DNA of 64,000 nucleotides from Pseudomonas sp. NFACC02 (GTDB lineage Bacteria; Pseudomonadota; Gammaproteobacteria; Pseudomonadales; Pseudomonadaceae). The notes under the pieces were generated by a model that worked only from the letters and a program-made list of their open reading frames with translations, was not told where the DNA came from and did not search any database. A program made the position numbers and the translations under genes. The stretch lies in contig NZ_FOEO01000026.1 of assembly GCF_900110765.1 (NCBI RefSeq), positions 1-64,000 of the forward strand. Direction: 5' to 3'. This document shows positions 54,220 through 62,673 of the stretch, in pieces; the first letter of the stretch is position 1; each line of letters opens with the position of its first letter.

Positions 54220-55137
54220 GTGAGTCTCACAGTCATTCGGCAGCGTATGTCTTCAACAAGCTTTCCACGTCTGGTGATTGGCATTGCCCTGAGTGTCCTT
54301 CTGGTTGGCTGCTCCAGCGCACCGTCGGGCGGCGTGCGCGTCGTTGATCGCAACGGCAAGTCCTCAGCACCCACCCGCCAGCCGGTGACCACCGGCCAGT
54401 ATGTGGTCAAGCGGGGCGACACCCTGTTTTCGATCGCCTTCCGTTACGGCTGGGACTGGAAGGCGCTGGCGGCCCGGAACAATATCCCTGAGCCCTACAC
54501 GATCCACGTCGGTCAGGCGATTCGCTTCGATGGGCGTTCAAATTCATCGTCCACTGCCGTGGCAACTGCACCTGTCGTTGTTCCTCGGACGGCCGCCGGT
54601 GGCGGTACCCAGAGCACGACGACCAACTCCGGTTCGGCCTCGGGATCGCTTAAAACCACCGTTATCACGCGACCTGTCGGCGCCACTTCAGGCGGTACGA
54701 CCGCGTCTGCCACCGCCCCGACAGCAACGCCGGTCAACACGCCCGTCGTGACCGGTGCCCGATCAGCCAGCGGTTGGGGATGGCCAACCAGCGGTGTTTT
54801 GATCAGTAAATTTTCTTCAAACGGTAGTTTGAATAAAGGAATTGATATCGCCGGAGATTTGGGACAGCCTGTTTTAGCCGCGTCTGATGGTTCAGTGGTC
54901 TACGCCGGGAGTGGTTTAAGGGGCTACGGCGAGTTAGTCATCATCAAACACAGCGATACCTACGTCAGTGCTTACGGTCATAACCGTAGGCTGTTGGTTC
55001 GGGAGGGGCAACAGGTCAAGGCTGGGCAGACAATTGCCGAGATGGGTTCCACGGGTACTGACCGGGTGAAACTGCATTTTGAGATTCGCCGTCAGGGTAA
55101 ACCTGTTGATCCGCTGGAATTTTTGCCACGTCGTTGA
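54220..55137 (+). CDS. nlpD: LysM-M23 lipoprotein NlpD
   Basis: An outer-membrane lipoprotein that activates cell-wall amidases at division. It has 305 residues from a GTG start with GGGA upstream; ATG 54247 is an alternative. The signal peptide ends in the lipobox LVGC. A LysM domain (YVVKRGDTLFSIAFRYG) follows, then a Ser/Thr-rich linker and a degenerate M23 domain: the usual His-x3-Asp is NKGID and the HxH is LHFEI. So it probably lacks peptidase activity, like E. coli NlpD. It contains the rpoS upstream region. Confidence 0.93.
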   Translation: MSLTVIRQRMSSTSFPRLVIGIALSVLLVGCSSAPSGGVRVVDRNGKSSAPTRQPVTTGQYVVKRGDTLFSIAFRYGWDWKALAARNNIPEPYTIHVGQAIRFDGRSNSSSTAVATAPVVVPRTAAGGGTQSTTTNSGSASGSLKTTVITRPVGATSGGTTASATAPTATPVNTPVVTGARSASGWGWPTSGVLISKFSSNGSLNKGIDIAGDLGQPVLAASDGSVVYAGSGLRGYGELVIIKHSDTYVSAYGHNRRLLVREGQQVKAGQTIAEMGSTGTDRVKLHFEIRRQGKPVDPLEFLPRR

Positions 55138-55241
55138 TCGGTTACCAGCCTGTTCCTGCCGTAGAGGGGACAGGCTCAAGTGTTGCCAAGGAAGAAGGCG
55201 CCACGGGGGCTTGAGGTCGAACTCACCAAAGGACTATAACA

Positions 55242-56246
55242 ATGGCTCTCAACAAAGAAGTGCCGGAGTTTGACATAGACGACGAAGTTCTCCTTATGGA
55301 GCACGCGATCGTCCTGGATTCTGCAACGGATGAGAAGCCAGCTACACCTTCTATTCGTGCGAAGGCCAAAAACTCCACAGCACTCAAGCAGCACAAGTAC
55401 ATCGATTACACGCGGGCACTGGATGCCACGCAGCTCTACCTCAACGAAATCGGCTTTTCTCCTCTACTGTCCCCGGAAGAAGAGGTCCACTTTGCGCGTT
55501 TGTCGCAGAGCGGTGATCCGGCCGGACGTAAACGCATGATTGAGAGCAATCTGCGCCTGGTGGTGAAAATCGCCCGACGTTATGTCAATCGTGGTCTGTC
55601 ATTGCTGGACCTGATCGAGGAGGGCAACCTGGGCCTCATTCGAGCGGTCGAGAAATTCGATCCGGAGCGCGGTTTCCGCTTTTCTACCTACGCGACATGG
55701 TGGATTCGTCAGACCATCGAACGCGCGATCATGAACCAGACGCGGACCATCCGCCTGCCCATTCATGTGGTTAAAGAACTCAACGTCTACCTGCGCGCCG
55801 CACGCGAGCTCACCCAAAAGCTCGATCATGAACCTTCCCCGGAAGAAATTGCCAACCTGCTGGAGAAGCCGGTCGCCGAGGTCAAGCGCATGCTGGGTCT
55901 CAACGAGCGGGTGTCTTCGGTGGATGTTTCTCTGGGCCCTGATTCCGACAAGACCCTTCTCGACACGCTGACGGACGATCGCCCCACGGACCCGTGTGAG
56001 CTGCTGCAGGACGACGACTTGTCGCAGAGCATCGATCAGTGGCTCTCTGAGCTGACCGACAAGCAACGTGAGGTGGTGGTGCGTCGCTTCGGTCTGCGTG
56101 GGCACGAAAGCAGCACGCTGGAGGATGTAGGGTTGGAGATTGGTCTGACGCGCGAGCGAGTGCGGCAGATTCAGGTCGAAGGCCTCAAGCGTCTTCGAGA
56201 AATCCTGGAGAAGAACGGCCTTTCAAGTGAGTCGTTATTCCAATAA
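55242..56246 (+). CDS. rpoS: RNA polymerase sigma factor RpoS
   Basis: The stationary-phase and general-stress sigma factor, 334 residues. It has region 1.2 (DYTRALDATQLYLNEIGFSP), region 2 (NLRLVVKIARRYVNRGLSLL, GFRFSTYATWWIRQTIER), region 3 (PEEIANLLEKPVAEVKRML) and region 4 with the -35-reading helix (EDVGLEIGLTRERVRQIQ). AAAGGAC precedes the ATG. In related bacteria its main promoter lies inside nlpD. It ends at a strong terminator before rsmZ. Confidence 0.98.
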   Translation: MALNKEVPEFDIDDEVLLMEHAIVLDSATDEKPATPSIRAKAKNSTALKQHKYIDYTRALDATQLYLNEIGFSPLLSPEEEVHFARLSQSGDPAGRKRMIESNLRLVVKIARRYVNRGLSLLDLIEEGNLGLIRAVEKFDPERGFRFSTYATWWIRQTIERAIMNQTRTIRLPIHVVKELNVYLRAARELTQKLDHEPSPEEIANLLEKPVAEVKRMLGLNERVSSVDVSLGPDSDKTLLDTLTDDRPTDPCELLQDDDLSQSIDQWLSELTDKQREVVVRRFGLRGHESSTLEDVGLEIGLTRERVRQIQVEGLKRLREILEKNGLSSESLFQ

Positions 56247-56291
56247 CGGCGCTCTTTGACTGCCCTGTTAGATGGCAGATTGGTATCAACT

Positions 56292-56317
56292 AAAGCCCCG
56301 ACGTGTCGGGGCTTTTT
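56292..56317 (+). terminator. rpoS terminator
   Basis: A perfect 10-bp stem AAAGCCCCGA (56292-56301) / TCGGGGCTTT (56306-56315) with a CGTG loop and further T. It lies 45 bp after the rpoS stop. Confidence 0.92.
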
Positions 56318-56418
56318 AATGTCGCCGATTCTTATGGCTTTTACGAATAAATGGCGAGCTCAGCGCAATCAGATCGTTCCTGATATGTATGGCGCTCGTC
56401 AGGGGATATAACGCTCGT

Positions 56419-56436
56419 TGTAAGACCTTTCGTACA
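56419..56436 (+). promoter_or_regulatory. GacA upstream activating sequence of rsmZ
   Basis: TGTAAG-ACCTTT-CGTACA matches the known GacA palindrome (TGTAAG-N6-CTTACA) in 11 of 12 fixed positions. Its centre is about 180 bp upstream of the predicted rsmZ start, the distance reported for fluorescent pseudomonads. The rest of 56318-56573 shows nothing else I can name. Confidence 0.85.
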
Positions 56437-56573
56437 TAAGTTGTCAGTTATTAGCCAAATGCACAGGGCATAACGCGCCATGGCGCGAATGAAATAAATT
56501 AACTCGTTGATTTAAAAGGCACTTATCTTTTTTCGCTCATCCCTTCATGTAGTGTTTTGAAAACTCAGGGGTG

Positions 56574-56601
56574 TTGCTCTGTCTGCTGAAATCACTAAGA
56601 T
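56574..56601 (+). promoter_or_regulatory. rsmZ core promoter
   Basis: TTGCTC (56574-56579) and TAAGAT (56596-56601) are 16 bp apart and point to transcription starting near 56608, where the first RsmZ stem begins. Confidence 0.65.
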
Positions 56602-56607
56602 CAGAAC

Positions 56608-56740
56608 TGTGCCAAGGGACAGGCACAGGCGGTCAAGGAAGACAGCCGCAAGGACATCGCAGGATGCGATTCATCAGGATGATGAAAAGGATTAAAGGGA
56701 TTACGGAAAAAATGTGGGCGGGTCAAACCGCCCCTTTTTT
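56608..56740 (+). ncRNA. rsmZ: RsmZ small regulatory RNA
   Basis: An RsmA/RsmE-titrating RNA of about 133 nt. It has eight GGA motifs, several in hairpin loops: TGTGCC-AAGGGACA-GGCACA at the 5' end, ATCGC-AGGAT-GCGAT (about 56656-56670) and TTCATC-AGGAT-GATGAA (about 56670-56686). It ends in the terminator GGGCGG / CCGCCC (56716-56733) with six T. The position between rpoS and fdxA is the known rsmZ locus. The Gac system should drive it through the site at 56419-56436. Confidence 0.93.
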
Positions 56741-56787
56741 CGTCTGCTGAAAAGTGACCCCATCAGCGTATCGTTTCCGACAATGCA

Positions 56788-56809
56788 AAAAGGCCCCGAA
56801 GGGCCTTTT
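56788..56809. terminator. fdxA terminator
   Basis: AAAAGGCCC (56788-56796) pairs with GGGCCTTTT (56801-56809), loop CGAA. Read on the minus strand it lies 19 bp after the fdxA stop; its A/T arms could also work in the other direction. Confidence 0.85.
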
Positions 56810-56828
56810 GCAGATGTCCGCCTTTGGC

Positions 56829-57152
56829 TTAACGTTCCAGGTCGGCGATCTTGCCCGTCTTGCCATCCCACTCTTCAGCATCCGGCAGCGCTTCTTTGCG
56901 CTCGGTGATGTTTGGCCAGATCTCTGCCAGCTCGGCATTCAGCTCGATGAAATTTTCCATGCCTGCCGGGATCTCGTCTTCCGAGAAGATCGCGGTAGCC
57001 GGGCATTCAGGCTCGCACAGTGCGCAGTCGATGCACTCATCCGGGTGAATCACCAGGAAGTTCGGGCCTTCGTAGAAGCAGTCCACCGGACAGACTTCTA
57101 CACAGTCGGTGTACTTGCACTTGATGCAGTTGTCGGTGACGACGAAGGTCAT
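56829..57152 (-). CDS. fdxA: 7Fe ferredoxin FdxA
   Basis: A low-potential electron carrier with one 3Fe-4S and one 4Fe-4S cluster. It has 107 residues, the family length. Cluster cysteines are in CIKCKYTDCVEVCPVDCF and CIDCALCEPECP. The start is ATG 57152 (MTFVVTDNCIK); the open frame to 57266 is not conserved. It is convergent with rsmZ and probably forms its own unit, with mutS upstream on the same strand. Confidence 0.96.
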   Translation of the reverse strand: MTFVVTDNCIKCKYTDCVEVCPVDCFYEGPNFLVIHPDECIDCALCEPECPATAIFSEDEIPAGMENFIELNAELAEIWPNITERKEALPDAEEWDGKTGKIADLER

Positions 57153-57381
57153 TTCTAATTCTCTCCTCAGGCGGCGGCAGCAGAGCCCTTCACGGCAGGG
57201 TTGCTGGGTCGGGGTGTTTCCCGGGCCATTCAGAACGCAGTCAGCTCGTCTCATACTGAAAAGCATGAGCGCGGTACTTTGGTTCGCTGTGTTCGAACGC
57301 GGCTCGGATCTCTTACGGCCCGGCTAGAGGCCGCACCATTCCCAAACCGCGCGGGATTCTAACAGCTTGTTGCAAAGACCG

Positions 57382-59961
57382 TTAGATCCGGTTTTGCAGT
57401 CCATATAACCATTCGATTGCCTGGCGTGGCGTCATGTCGTCAATCTTCAGCTTCGACAACTCTTCAAGCACGGGGTGCGGCAACGTGGCGAACAGGTCGG
57501 CCTGCTGTGGTGCTGGCGTTTTGCCTGGCTTTGGCTTGGGTTGTTCATGGGGCAGGCTGGTGGTTTCAAGGCGCTGCAAGTGTTCCTTCGCACGACTGAT
57601 CACTTTGCCGGGAACCCCCGCCAACTGGGCCACGGCCAGGCCGTAACTCTGACTCGCGGGGCCAGGTAGGACACGGTGCAGGAACACGATGCGCTCGTTG
57701 TGCTCCGTGGCGTTGAGGTGAACGTTGGCCACCAGCGGTTCGCTTTCCGGCAGCACCGTCAGCTCGAAATAGTGCGTAGCAAACAGTGTGTAGGCGCGCA
57801 GCTGGGCGAGACATTCTGCCGCAGCCCAGGCCAGTGAAAGCCCGTCAAACGTGCTCGTACCGCGGCCGACTTCGTCCATCAGCACCAGGCTTTTGTCCGT
57901 GGCGTTGTGCAGGATGTTCGCGGTTTCGCTCATTTCGACCATGAACGTCGAGCGTCCTCCCGCCAGATCGTCGCTGGAGCCGATGCGGGTGAAGATACGG
58001 TCGACCAGCGAAAGCTCGCAACTGGCGGCTGGAACGAAGCTGCCGATATGGGCCAGCAAGACGATCAACGCGGTCTGGCGCATGTAGGTGGATTTACCGC
58101 CCATGTTAGGACCGGTGATCACCAGCATGCGGGTGTTGTCGTTCAGATCCAGATCGTTGGCCACGAAGGGCGATGACAGCACTTGCTCGACCACGGGGTG
58201 ACGACCTTGCTCGATGCGCATGCAGGGCTCGTCCGTGAAGCGTGGACAGTTCAGGTCAAGGTTCAGCGCGCGCTCAGCCAGGTTGCTCAGCACGTCCAGT
58301 TCGGCGAGCGCCGCAGCGGTGTCCTGAAGCGGTGCCAGATGACCGATCAGGTCTTCAAGCAGCGTTTCGTAGAGCATTTTTTCGCGAGCCAGGGCGCGGC
58401 TCTTGGCCGACAGCGCCTTGTCCTCGAATTCCTTAAGCTCCGGAGTGATGAAGCGCTCAGCGCCCTTGAGCGTCTGGCGACGGATATAGTCGGCGGGCGC
58501 CTGCTCGGCCTGCTTGCTCGGCAGCTCAATAAAGTAGCCATGCACACGGTTGTAACCGACCTTCAGGTTGGCGAGACCGGTTCGGGCCTTTTCTCGGGCT
58601 TCCAGGTCGATCAGGAACTGGCCGGCGTTCTCGCTCAATGACAGCAGTTCATCGAGTTCGGCGTCGTAGCCGGTTTTCAATACGCCGCCGTCGCGGATCA
58701 CGGCGGGCGGGTTGTCGATAATGGCCCGTTGCAGCAGGTCGGCCAGCTCTGGATAAGTGCTGGTGGTGCGCGCAAGTTGCTGAATATGCGGTGCCTCCAG
58801 TTCAGCCAGCGCCAATTGCAGGTCCGGCAGCGCACCCAGGGCGTCACGCAGACGCGCGAGATCCCGAGGACGGGCGTTGCGCAGGCCGATACGCGCGAGA
58901 ATCCGTTCGATGTCGCCAATTTCTTTCAACTGCGGCTGCAGGTTTTCGAACCGATAGTGCTCGAGGAAGCAAGCGATCGATTCCTGACGCGCTTGCAGCA
59001 CCTTCAGATCGCGCAGTGGCCGATTCAGCCACCGCGTCAGCAAGCGTGTGGCCATCGCGGTCTGGCAGCGATCCATGACCGATTGCAGGGTATTGTCGCG
59101 GCCCCCGGCCAGGTTGGTGTCCAGCTCCAGGTTACGGCGGCTGGCACCGTCCAGAATGACGGTGTCATCCATGCGTTCATGACGCAGGCTGCGCAAGTGT
59201 GGCAACGCCGTGCGCTGGGTTTCCTTGGCATAGCCGAGCAGGCAACCCGCAGCGCCGATGGCCAGGGTCAGGGTCTCGCAGCCAAAGCCTTTGAGGTCCT
59301 GGGTCGAGAATTGCTGACACAGACTCTTGTGCGCCGAGTCGCGCTCGAAATCCCAAGGGGCACGGCGACGCGCACCACGGCGCTTCTCGGCAGGCAAACC
59401 TTGTGGCCAATCGTCGGGAATCAACAGCTCAACGGGATTGATACGTTCGAGCTCTGCGAGCAGGTTTTCCCAGCCTTTTATTTCCTGAACAGTGAAGTTG
59501 CCACTGGTGATGTCCAGGACGGCGAGTCCGAACAGTCGCTCATCGCCCAATACCGCAGCAATGAGGTTGTCGCGACGTTCGTCCAGCAATGCCTCGTCAC
59601 TTACCGTGCCCGGGGTAATGATGCGCACCACCTGACGCTCGACGGGCCCTTTGCTGGTCGCCGGATCGCCGATCTGCTCGCAGATCACCACGGACTCGCC
59701 CAGCTTCACCAGCTTGGCGAGATAACCCTCTGCTGCGTGATACGGGATGCCGCACATGGGAATGCTTTGCCCGGCCGACTGCCCTCGGGCGGTCAGCGTG
59801 ATGTCGAGCAGTTTGGCCGCCTTTTTGGCGTCTTCGTAGAAAATCTCGTAGAAGTCACCCATGCGATAGAACATCAACTGGTCTGGATGCTGATTTTTCA
59901 GCTTCCAGTACTGCTGCATCATGGGGGTGTGCGAAGAGAGGTCGGAAATTGCTTTATTCAT
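57382..59961 (-). CDS. mutS: DNA mismatch repair protein MutS
   Basis: Recognises mismatches and starts methyl- or nick-directed repair with MutL. It has 859 residues from ATG 59961 (MNKAISDLSSHTPMMQQYW); an earlier Met would add 21 odd residues. The mismatch-contacting Phe and Glu are Phe37 and Glu39 in FYRMGDFYEIF. The ATPase domain has the Walker A GPNMGGKSTYMRQ and the DEVGRGTSTFDG signature. It is 229 bp upstream of fdxA on the same strand. Confidence 0.97.
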   Translation of the reverse strand: MNKAISDLSSHTPMMQQYWKLKNQHPDQLMFYRMGDFYEIFYEDAKKAAKLLDITLTARGQSAGQSIPMCGIPYHAAEGYLAKLVKLGESVVICEQIGDPATSKGPVERQVVRIITPGTVSDEALLDERRDNLIAAVLGDERLFGLAVLDITSGNFTVQEIKGWENLLAELERINPVELLIPDDWPQGLPAEKRRGARRRAPWDFERDSAHKSLCQQFSTQDLKGFGCETLTLAIGAAGCLLGYAKETQRTALPHLRSLRHERMDDTVILDGASRRNLELDTNLAGGRDNTLQSVMDRCQTAMATRLLTRWLNRPLRDLKVLQARQESIACFLEHYRFENLQPQLKEIGDIERILARIGLRNARPRDLARLRDALGALPDLQLALAELEAPHIQQLARTTSTYPELADLLQRAIIDNPPAVIRDGGVLKTGYDAELDELLSLSENAGQFLIDLEAREKARTGLANLKVGYNRVHGYFIELPSKQAEQAPADYIRRQTLKGAERFITPELKEFEDKALSAKSRALAREKMLYETLLEDLIGHLAPLQDTAAALAELDVLSNLAERALNLDLNCPRFTDEPCMRIEQGRHPVVEQVLSSPFVANDLDLNDNTRMLVITGPNMGGKSTYMRQTALIVLLAHIGSFVPAASCELSLVDRIFTRIGSSDDLAGGRSTFMVEMSETANILHNATDKSLVLMDEVGRGTSTFDGLSLAWAAAECLAQLRAYTLFATHYFELTVLPESEPLVANVHLNATEHNERIVFLHRVLPGPASQSYGLAVAQLAGVPGKVISRAKEHLQRLETTSLPHEQPKPKPGKTPAPQQADLFATLPHPVLEELSKLKIDDMTPRQAIEWLYGLQNRI

Positions 59962-60214
59962 CAGTTGGTTAGGCAAATTCTTAGGGGGATTGAGGCAAAT
60001 AAGGACCGTCGCGTGGAACTCCACCTACATGGGCCGACGTCGGATCCGATTGCTTTTTCGATGGGCGCAAGGTTACCACGCACGTTCGCAGGCCGCAGGC
60101 CCGGATGATTCGTTGCGTCACGTTTCTGAAGCGACACAAGGCGCCCAGGGCTGTCTAGGCTGTCGAGGCGGCTGTCCGATTCCGGGCAGGCATTTCAAAA
60201 AAAGGACGTTATGT

Positions 60215-60346
60215 ATGCGACGTAAACGCGGAAGGGATTCCACCAATGGACGTTTTATCACCCTCGAGGAAGCGCGTCGGCGACCTCGGGAGACCATTAT
60301 CGAAACCGTCAGGAAACGATGCCCCGAAAAGCAGGAGCGCACCTAG
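60215..60346 (+). CDS. Small basic protein, 43 aa
   Basis: I do not recognise a named family. The ATG at 60215 has AAGGACG 6 bases upstream. The product (MRRKRGRDSTNGRFITLEEA at the N-terminus, then RRRPRETIIETVRKRCPEK) is very basic, with 12 Arg and 4 Lys among 43 residues and one Cys. There is no signal or membrane segment; nucleic-acid binding is possible but unproven. It lies divergent from mutS and about 100 bp before pncC. An out-of-frame four-codon ORF (ATG TAT GCG ACG TAA, 60211-60225) overlaps its start. Short ORFs at this place occur in other pseudomonads as far as I recall. Confidence 0.55.
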   Translation: MRRKRGRDSTNGRFITLEEARRRPRETIIETVRKRCPEKQERT

Positions 60347-60450
60347 GTGACGGGAACAGCTGTGGTCAAGGCTTCAGTCACGCGTCGGCTTGCGCATGAG
60401 CAAGGCTCGTGTAGCGTGTGCCCATGGCGTGATCGATAGAGGAGCGTTTC

Positions 60451-60951
60451 GTGGACGACATCACTCAACTGGCTGCCACACTGGGTCAATGCCTGCTCGA
60501 TGCAGGCGCCCAGGTCAGCACCGCTGAATCCTGTACCGGTGGCGGGATCGCTGAAGCGATCACGCGTATCCCTGGCAGTTCGGCCTGGTTCGAGGCGGGG
60601 TACGTCACGTACTCCAACCGCCAGAAGACGCAACAACTCAATGTGCCTGAAGCGTTACTCGGTCAAGTGGGCGCGGTCAGCCGGGAGGTGGTCGAGGCGA
60701 TGGCCCTTGGTGCCCAACGCCACAGCGCTGCGCAGTTTTCCGTGGCGGTCAGCGGTGTTGCGGGCCCGGATGGAGGCTCGGCGGAGAAGCCGGTGGGTAC
60801 TGTCTGGATTTGCTGGGGCGCTGCGCAACAGTTGATTGCGCAGCGTTTTCAGTTCCCGGGCGACCGTGATGCGGTGCGCCGACAAACGGTGAAGGCCGCG
60901 CTAGAGGGGCTTATACGGCTCACCCGCGGAGAAATACCAAATCAGGGGTAG
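60451..60951 (+). CDS. pncC: Nicotinamide-nucleotide amidase (CinA C-terminal domain)
   Basis: Deamidates NMN to nicotinate mononucleotide in pyridine nucleotide recycling. It has 166 residues and consists of the CinA C-terminal domain only, as in E. coli PncC. The active-site block is TAESCTGGGIAEAITRIPGS, and VAVSGVAGPDGGSAEKPVGT follows. The start is GTG with GAGGAGCG upstream. It precedes recA, with which it is classically associated. Confidence 0.92.
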   Translation: MDDITQLAATLGQCLLDAGAQVSTAESCTGGGIAEAITRIPGSSAWFEAGYVTYSNRQKTQQLNVPEALLGQVGAVSREVVEAMALGAQRHSAAQFSVAVSGVAGPDGGSAEKPVGTVWICWGAAQQLIAQRFQFPGDRDAVRRQTVKAALEGLIRLTRGEIPNQG

Positions 60952-60978
60952 GCGCGCGCCTGACCCTGTGGAATAATA

Positions 60979-60994
60979 CTGTCTACTTATACAG
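60979..60994 (+). promoter_or_regulatory. LexA box (SOS operator) of recA
   Basis: CTGT-CTACTTAT-ACAG is a perfect CTGT-N8-ACAG LexA site, 42 bp before the recA ATG and between pncC and recA. It indicates SOS control of recA and recX. Confidence 0.92.
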
Positions 60995-61036
60995 TTATAT
61001 CGGCCATCAGGCCTAACCGATTACGAGAGGACTTCA

Positions 61037-62101
61037 ATGGACGACAACAAGAAGAAAGCCTTGGCTGCGGCCTTGGGTCAGATCGAGCGTCAGTTCGGCA
61101 AAGGCGCCGTGATGCGCATGGGTGACCATGACCGCCAGGCTATTCCTGCTATCTCCACCGGCTCGCTCGGTCTCGATATCGCACTGGGTATCGGTGGCCT
61201 GCCAAAAGGCCGGATCGTTGAAATCTACGGTCCTGAGTCTTCCGGTAAAACCACGATGACCCTGTCGGTCATCGCCGAAGCACAAAAGATGGGCGCGACC
61301 TGTGCGTTCGTCGACGCCGAGCACGCGCTCGACCCTGAGTATGCCGGCAAACTGGGCGTCAATGTCGACGACCTGCTGGTTTCGCAGCCGGACACCGGTG
61401 AACAGGCGCTGGAAATCACCGACATGCTGGTGCGCTCCAACGCGATTGACGTCATCGTCGTCGACTCCGTTGCCGCGTTGGTGCCAAAGGCCGAAATCGA
61501 AGGCGAAATGGGCGACATGCACGTCGGCCTGCAAGCCCGTCTGATGTCTCAGGCGCTGCGCAAGATCACCGGTAACATCAAGAACGCCAACTGTCTTGTC
61601 ATCTTCATTAACCAGATCCGTATGAAAATCGGTGTCATGTTCGGCAGCCCGGAAACCACCACCGGTGGTAACGCGCTGAAGTTCTACGCCTCGGTTCGTC
61701 TGGACATCCGCCGTACCGGCGCGGTGAAAGAAGGCGACGAAGTGGTGGGCAGCGAAACCCGCGTCAAGGTCGTGAAGAACAAGGTGGCACCTCCATTCCG
61801 TCAGGCTGAATTCCAGATTCTGTACGGCAAGGGCATCTACCGTAACGGCGAGATCATCGATCTGGGTGTGCTTCATGGTCTGCTGGAGAAATCTGGCGCC
61901 TGGTACAGCTACCAGGGCAGCAAAATCGGCCAGGGCAAGGCCAACTCGGCCAAGTTCCTGCAGGACAACCCGGAAATCGGCGCGACCCTGGAGAAGCAGA
62001 TCCGGGAAAAACTGCTGACAGCGGCACCGGATGTCAAAGCTCAATCGTCCCGCGCTGCCGAAGACGATATGGCTGAAGTCGAAGCTGACGCCGATATCTG
62101 A
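61037..62101 (+). CDS. recA: Recombinase RecA
   Basis: Strand-exchange ATPase and co-protease for LexA. It has 354 residues with the Walker A GPESSGKTT at 65-73, Walker B region VIVVDSVAAL, and the DNA-binding loop 2 region FGSPETTTGGNALKFYASVR. The C-terminus is acidic (EDDMAEVEADADI), as usual. The LexA box is 42 bp upstream. recX follows 8 bp after its stop. Confidence 0.99.
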   Translation: MDDNKKKALAAALGQIERQFGKGAVMRMGDHDRQAIPAISTGSLGLDIALGIGGLPKGRIVEIYGPESSGKTTMTLSVIAEAQKMGATCAFVDAEHALDPEYAGKLGVNVDDLLVSQPDTGEQALEITDMLVRSNAIDVIVVDSVAALVPKAEIEGEMGDMHVGLQARLMSQALRKITGNIKNANCLVIFINQIRMKIGVMFGSPETTTGGNALKFYASVRLDIRRTGAVKEGDEVVGSETRVKVVKNKVAPPFRQAEFQILYGKGIYRNGEIIDLGVLHGLLEKSGAWYSYQGSKIGQGKANSAKFLQDNPEIGATLEKQIREKLLTAAPDVKAQSSRAAEDDMAEVEADADI

Positions 62102-62109
62102 TTGTCGTC

Positions 62110-62580
62110 ATGCCGCTAGAGCTTGATACGCCCGTCGCCGTGCGGCGTACTGCAATGGACCTGCTCGCACGTCGCGAGCATGGTCGAGTCGAGCTGACGC
62201 GTAAGCTGCGTCAGCGCGGCGCCCCGCCTGAAATGATTGAAGCCGCCCTCGACCGCTTGACGGAAGAGGGGCTGCTTTCAGAATCCCGTTATCTCGAAAG
62301 TTTTGTGTCCTACCGTGCCCGGTCCGGCTACGGCCCGTTGCGCATTCGTGAAGAGTTGCAGCAGCGAGGTCTGCCACGTTCCGATATCGAGCAGGCGCTC
62401 CGGGAGTGTGGTATCGACTGGCGGGAAAAGCTGGAAGAAGCCTGGCAGCGCAAGTTCGCAGGGCGGTTGCCCCAAGATGTCCGGGAGCGCGGCCAGCAGA
62501 TGCGCTTTCTGAGCTATCGCGGGTACCCGCCGGAGCTCATCAGCCGCTTGTTAAGCGGGAAGGGCGGCGACGATTATTAG
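62110..62580 (+). CDS. recX: RecA regulator RecX
   Basis: Limits RecA filament growth by binding the filament. It has 156 residues made of three helical repeats, with RREHGRVELTRKLRQRG, EGLLSESRYLESFVSYRARS and GYGPLRIREELQQRGL typical of the family. It is 8 bp downstream of recA, so both should be SOS-induced together. Confidence 0.95.
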   Translation: MPLELDTPVAVRRTAMDLLARREHGRVELTRKLRQRGAPPEMIEAALDRLTEEGLLSESRYLESFVSYRARSGYGPLRIREELQQRGLPRSDIEQALRECGIDWREKLEEAWQRKFAGRLPQDVRERGQQMRFLSYRGYPPELISRLLSGKGGDDY

Positions 62581-62620
62581 TCATTCCGCCCCTTTATAAG
62601 CCAAGTGCGGTATGAGGTCG

Positions 62621-62641
62621 GTCCCACGCGAGGTGTGGGAC
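62621..62641. other. Hairpin between recX and the LOG gene
   Basis: A perfect 7-bp stem GTCCCAC / GTGGGAC with a 7-nt loop, in the gap between the convergent genes. There is no T-run, so terminator function is uncertain. Confidence 0.4.
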
Positions 62642-62673
62642 ACATCTCTAAAAGTCACCGAGCGAGCTTCATG

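Noticed and set aside
56714..57158. Plus-strand frames over rsmZ end and fdxA
   Set aside because: Antisense to the conserved ferredoxin gene and crossing two terminators.
60025..60214. Extension of the small ORF to 59921 on the plus strand
   Set aside because: The extension is antisense to mutS for its first part, has no ribosome-binding site and is Arg/Gly-rich; the ATG at 60215 has a good site.
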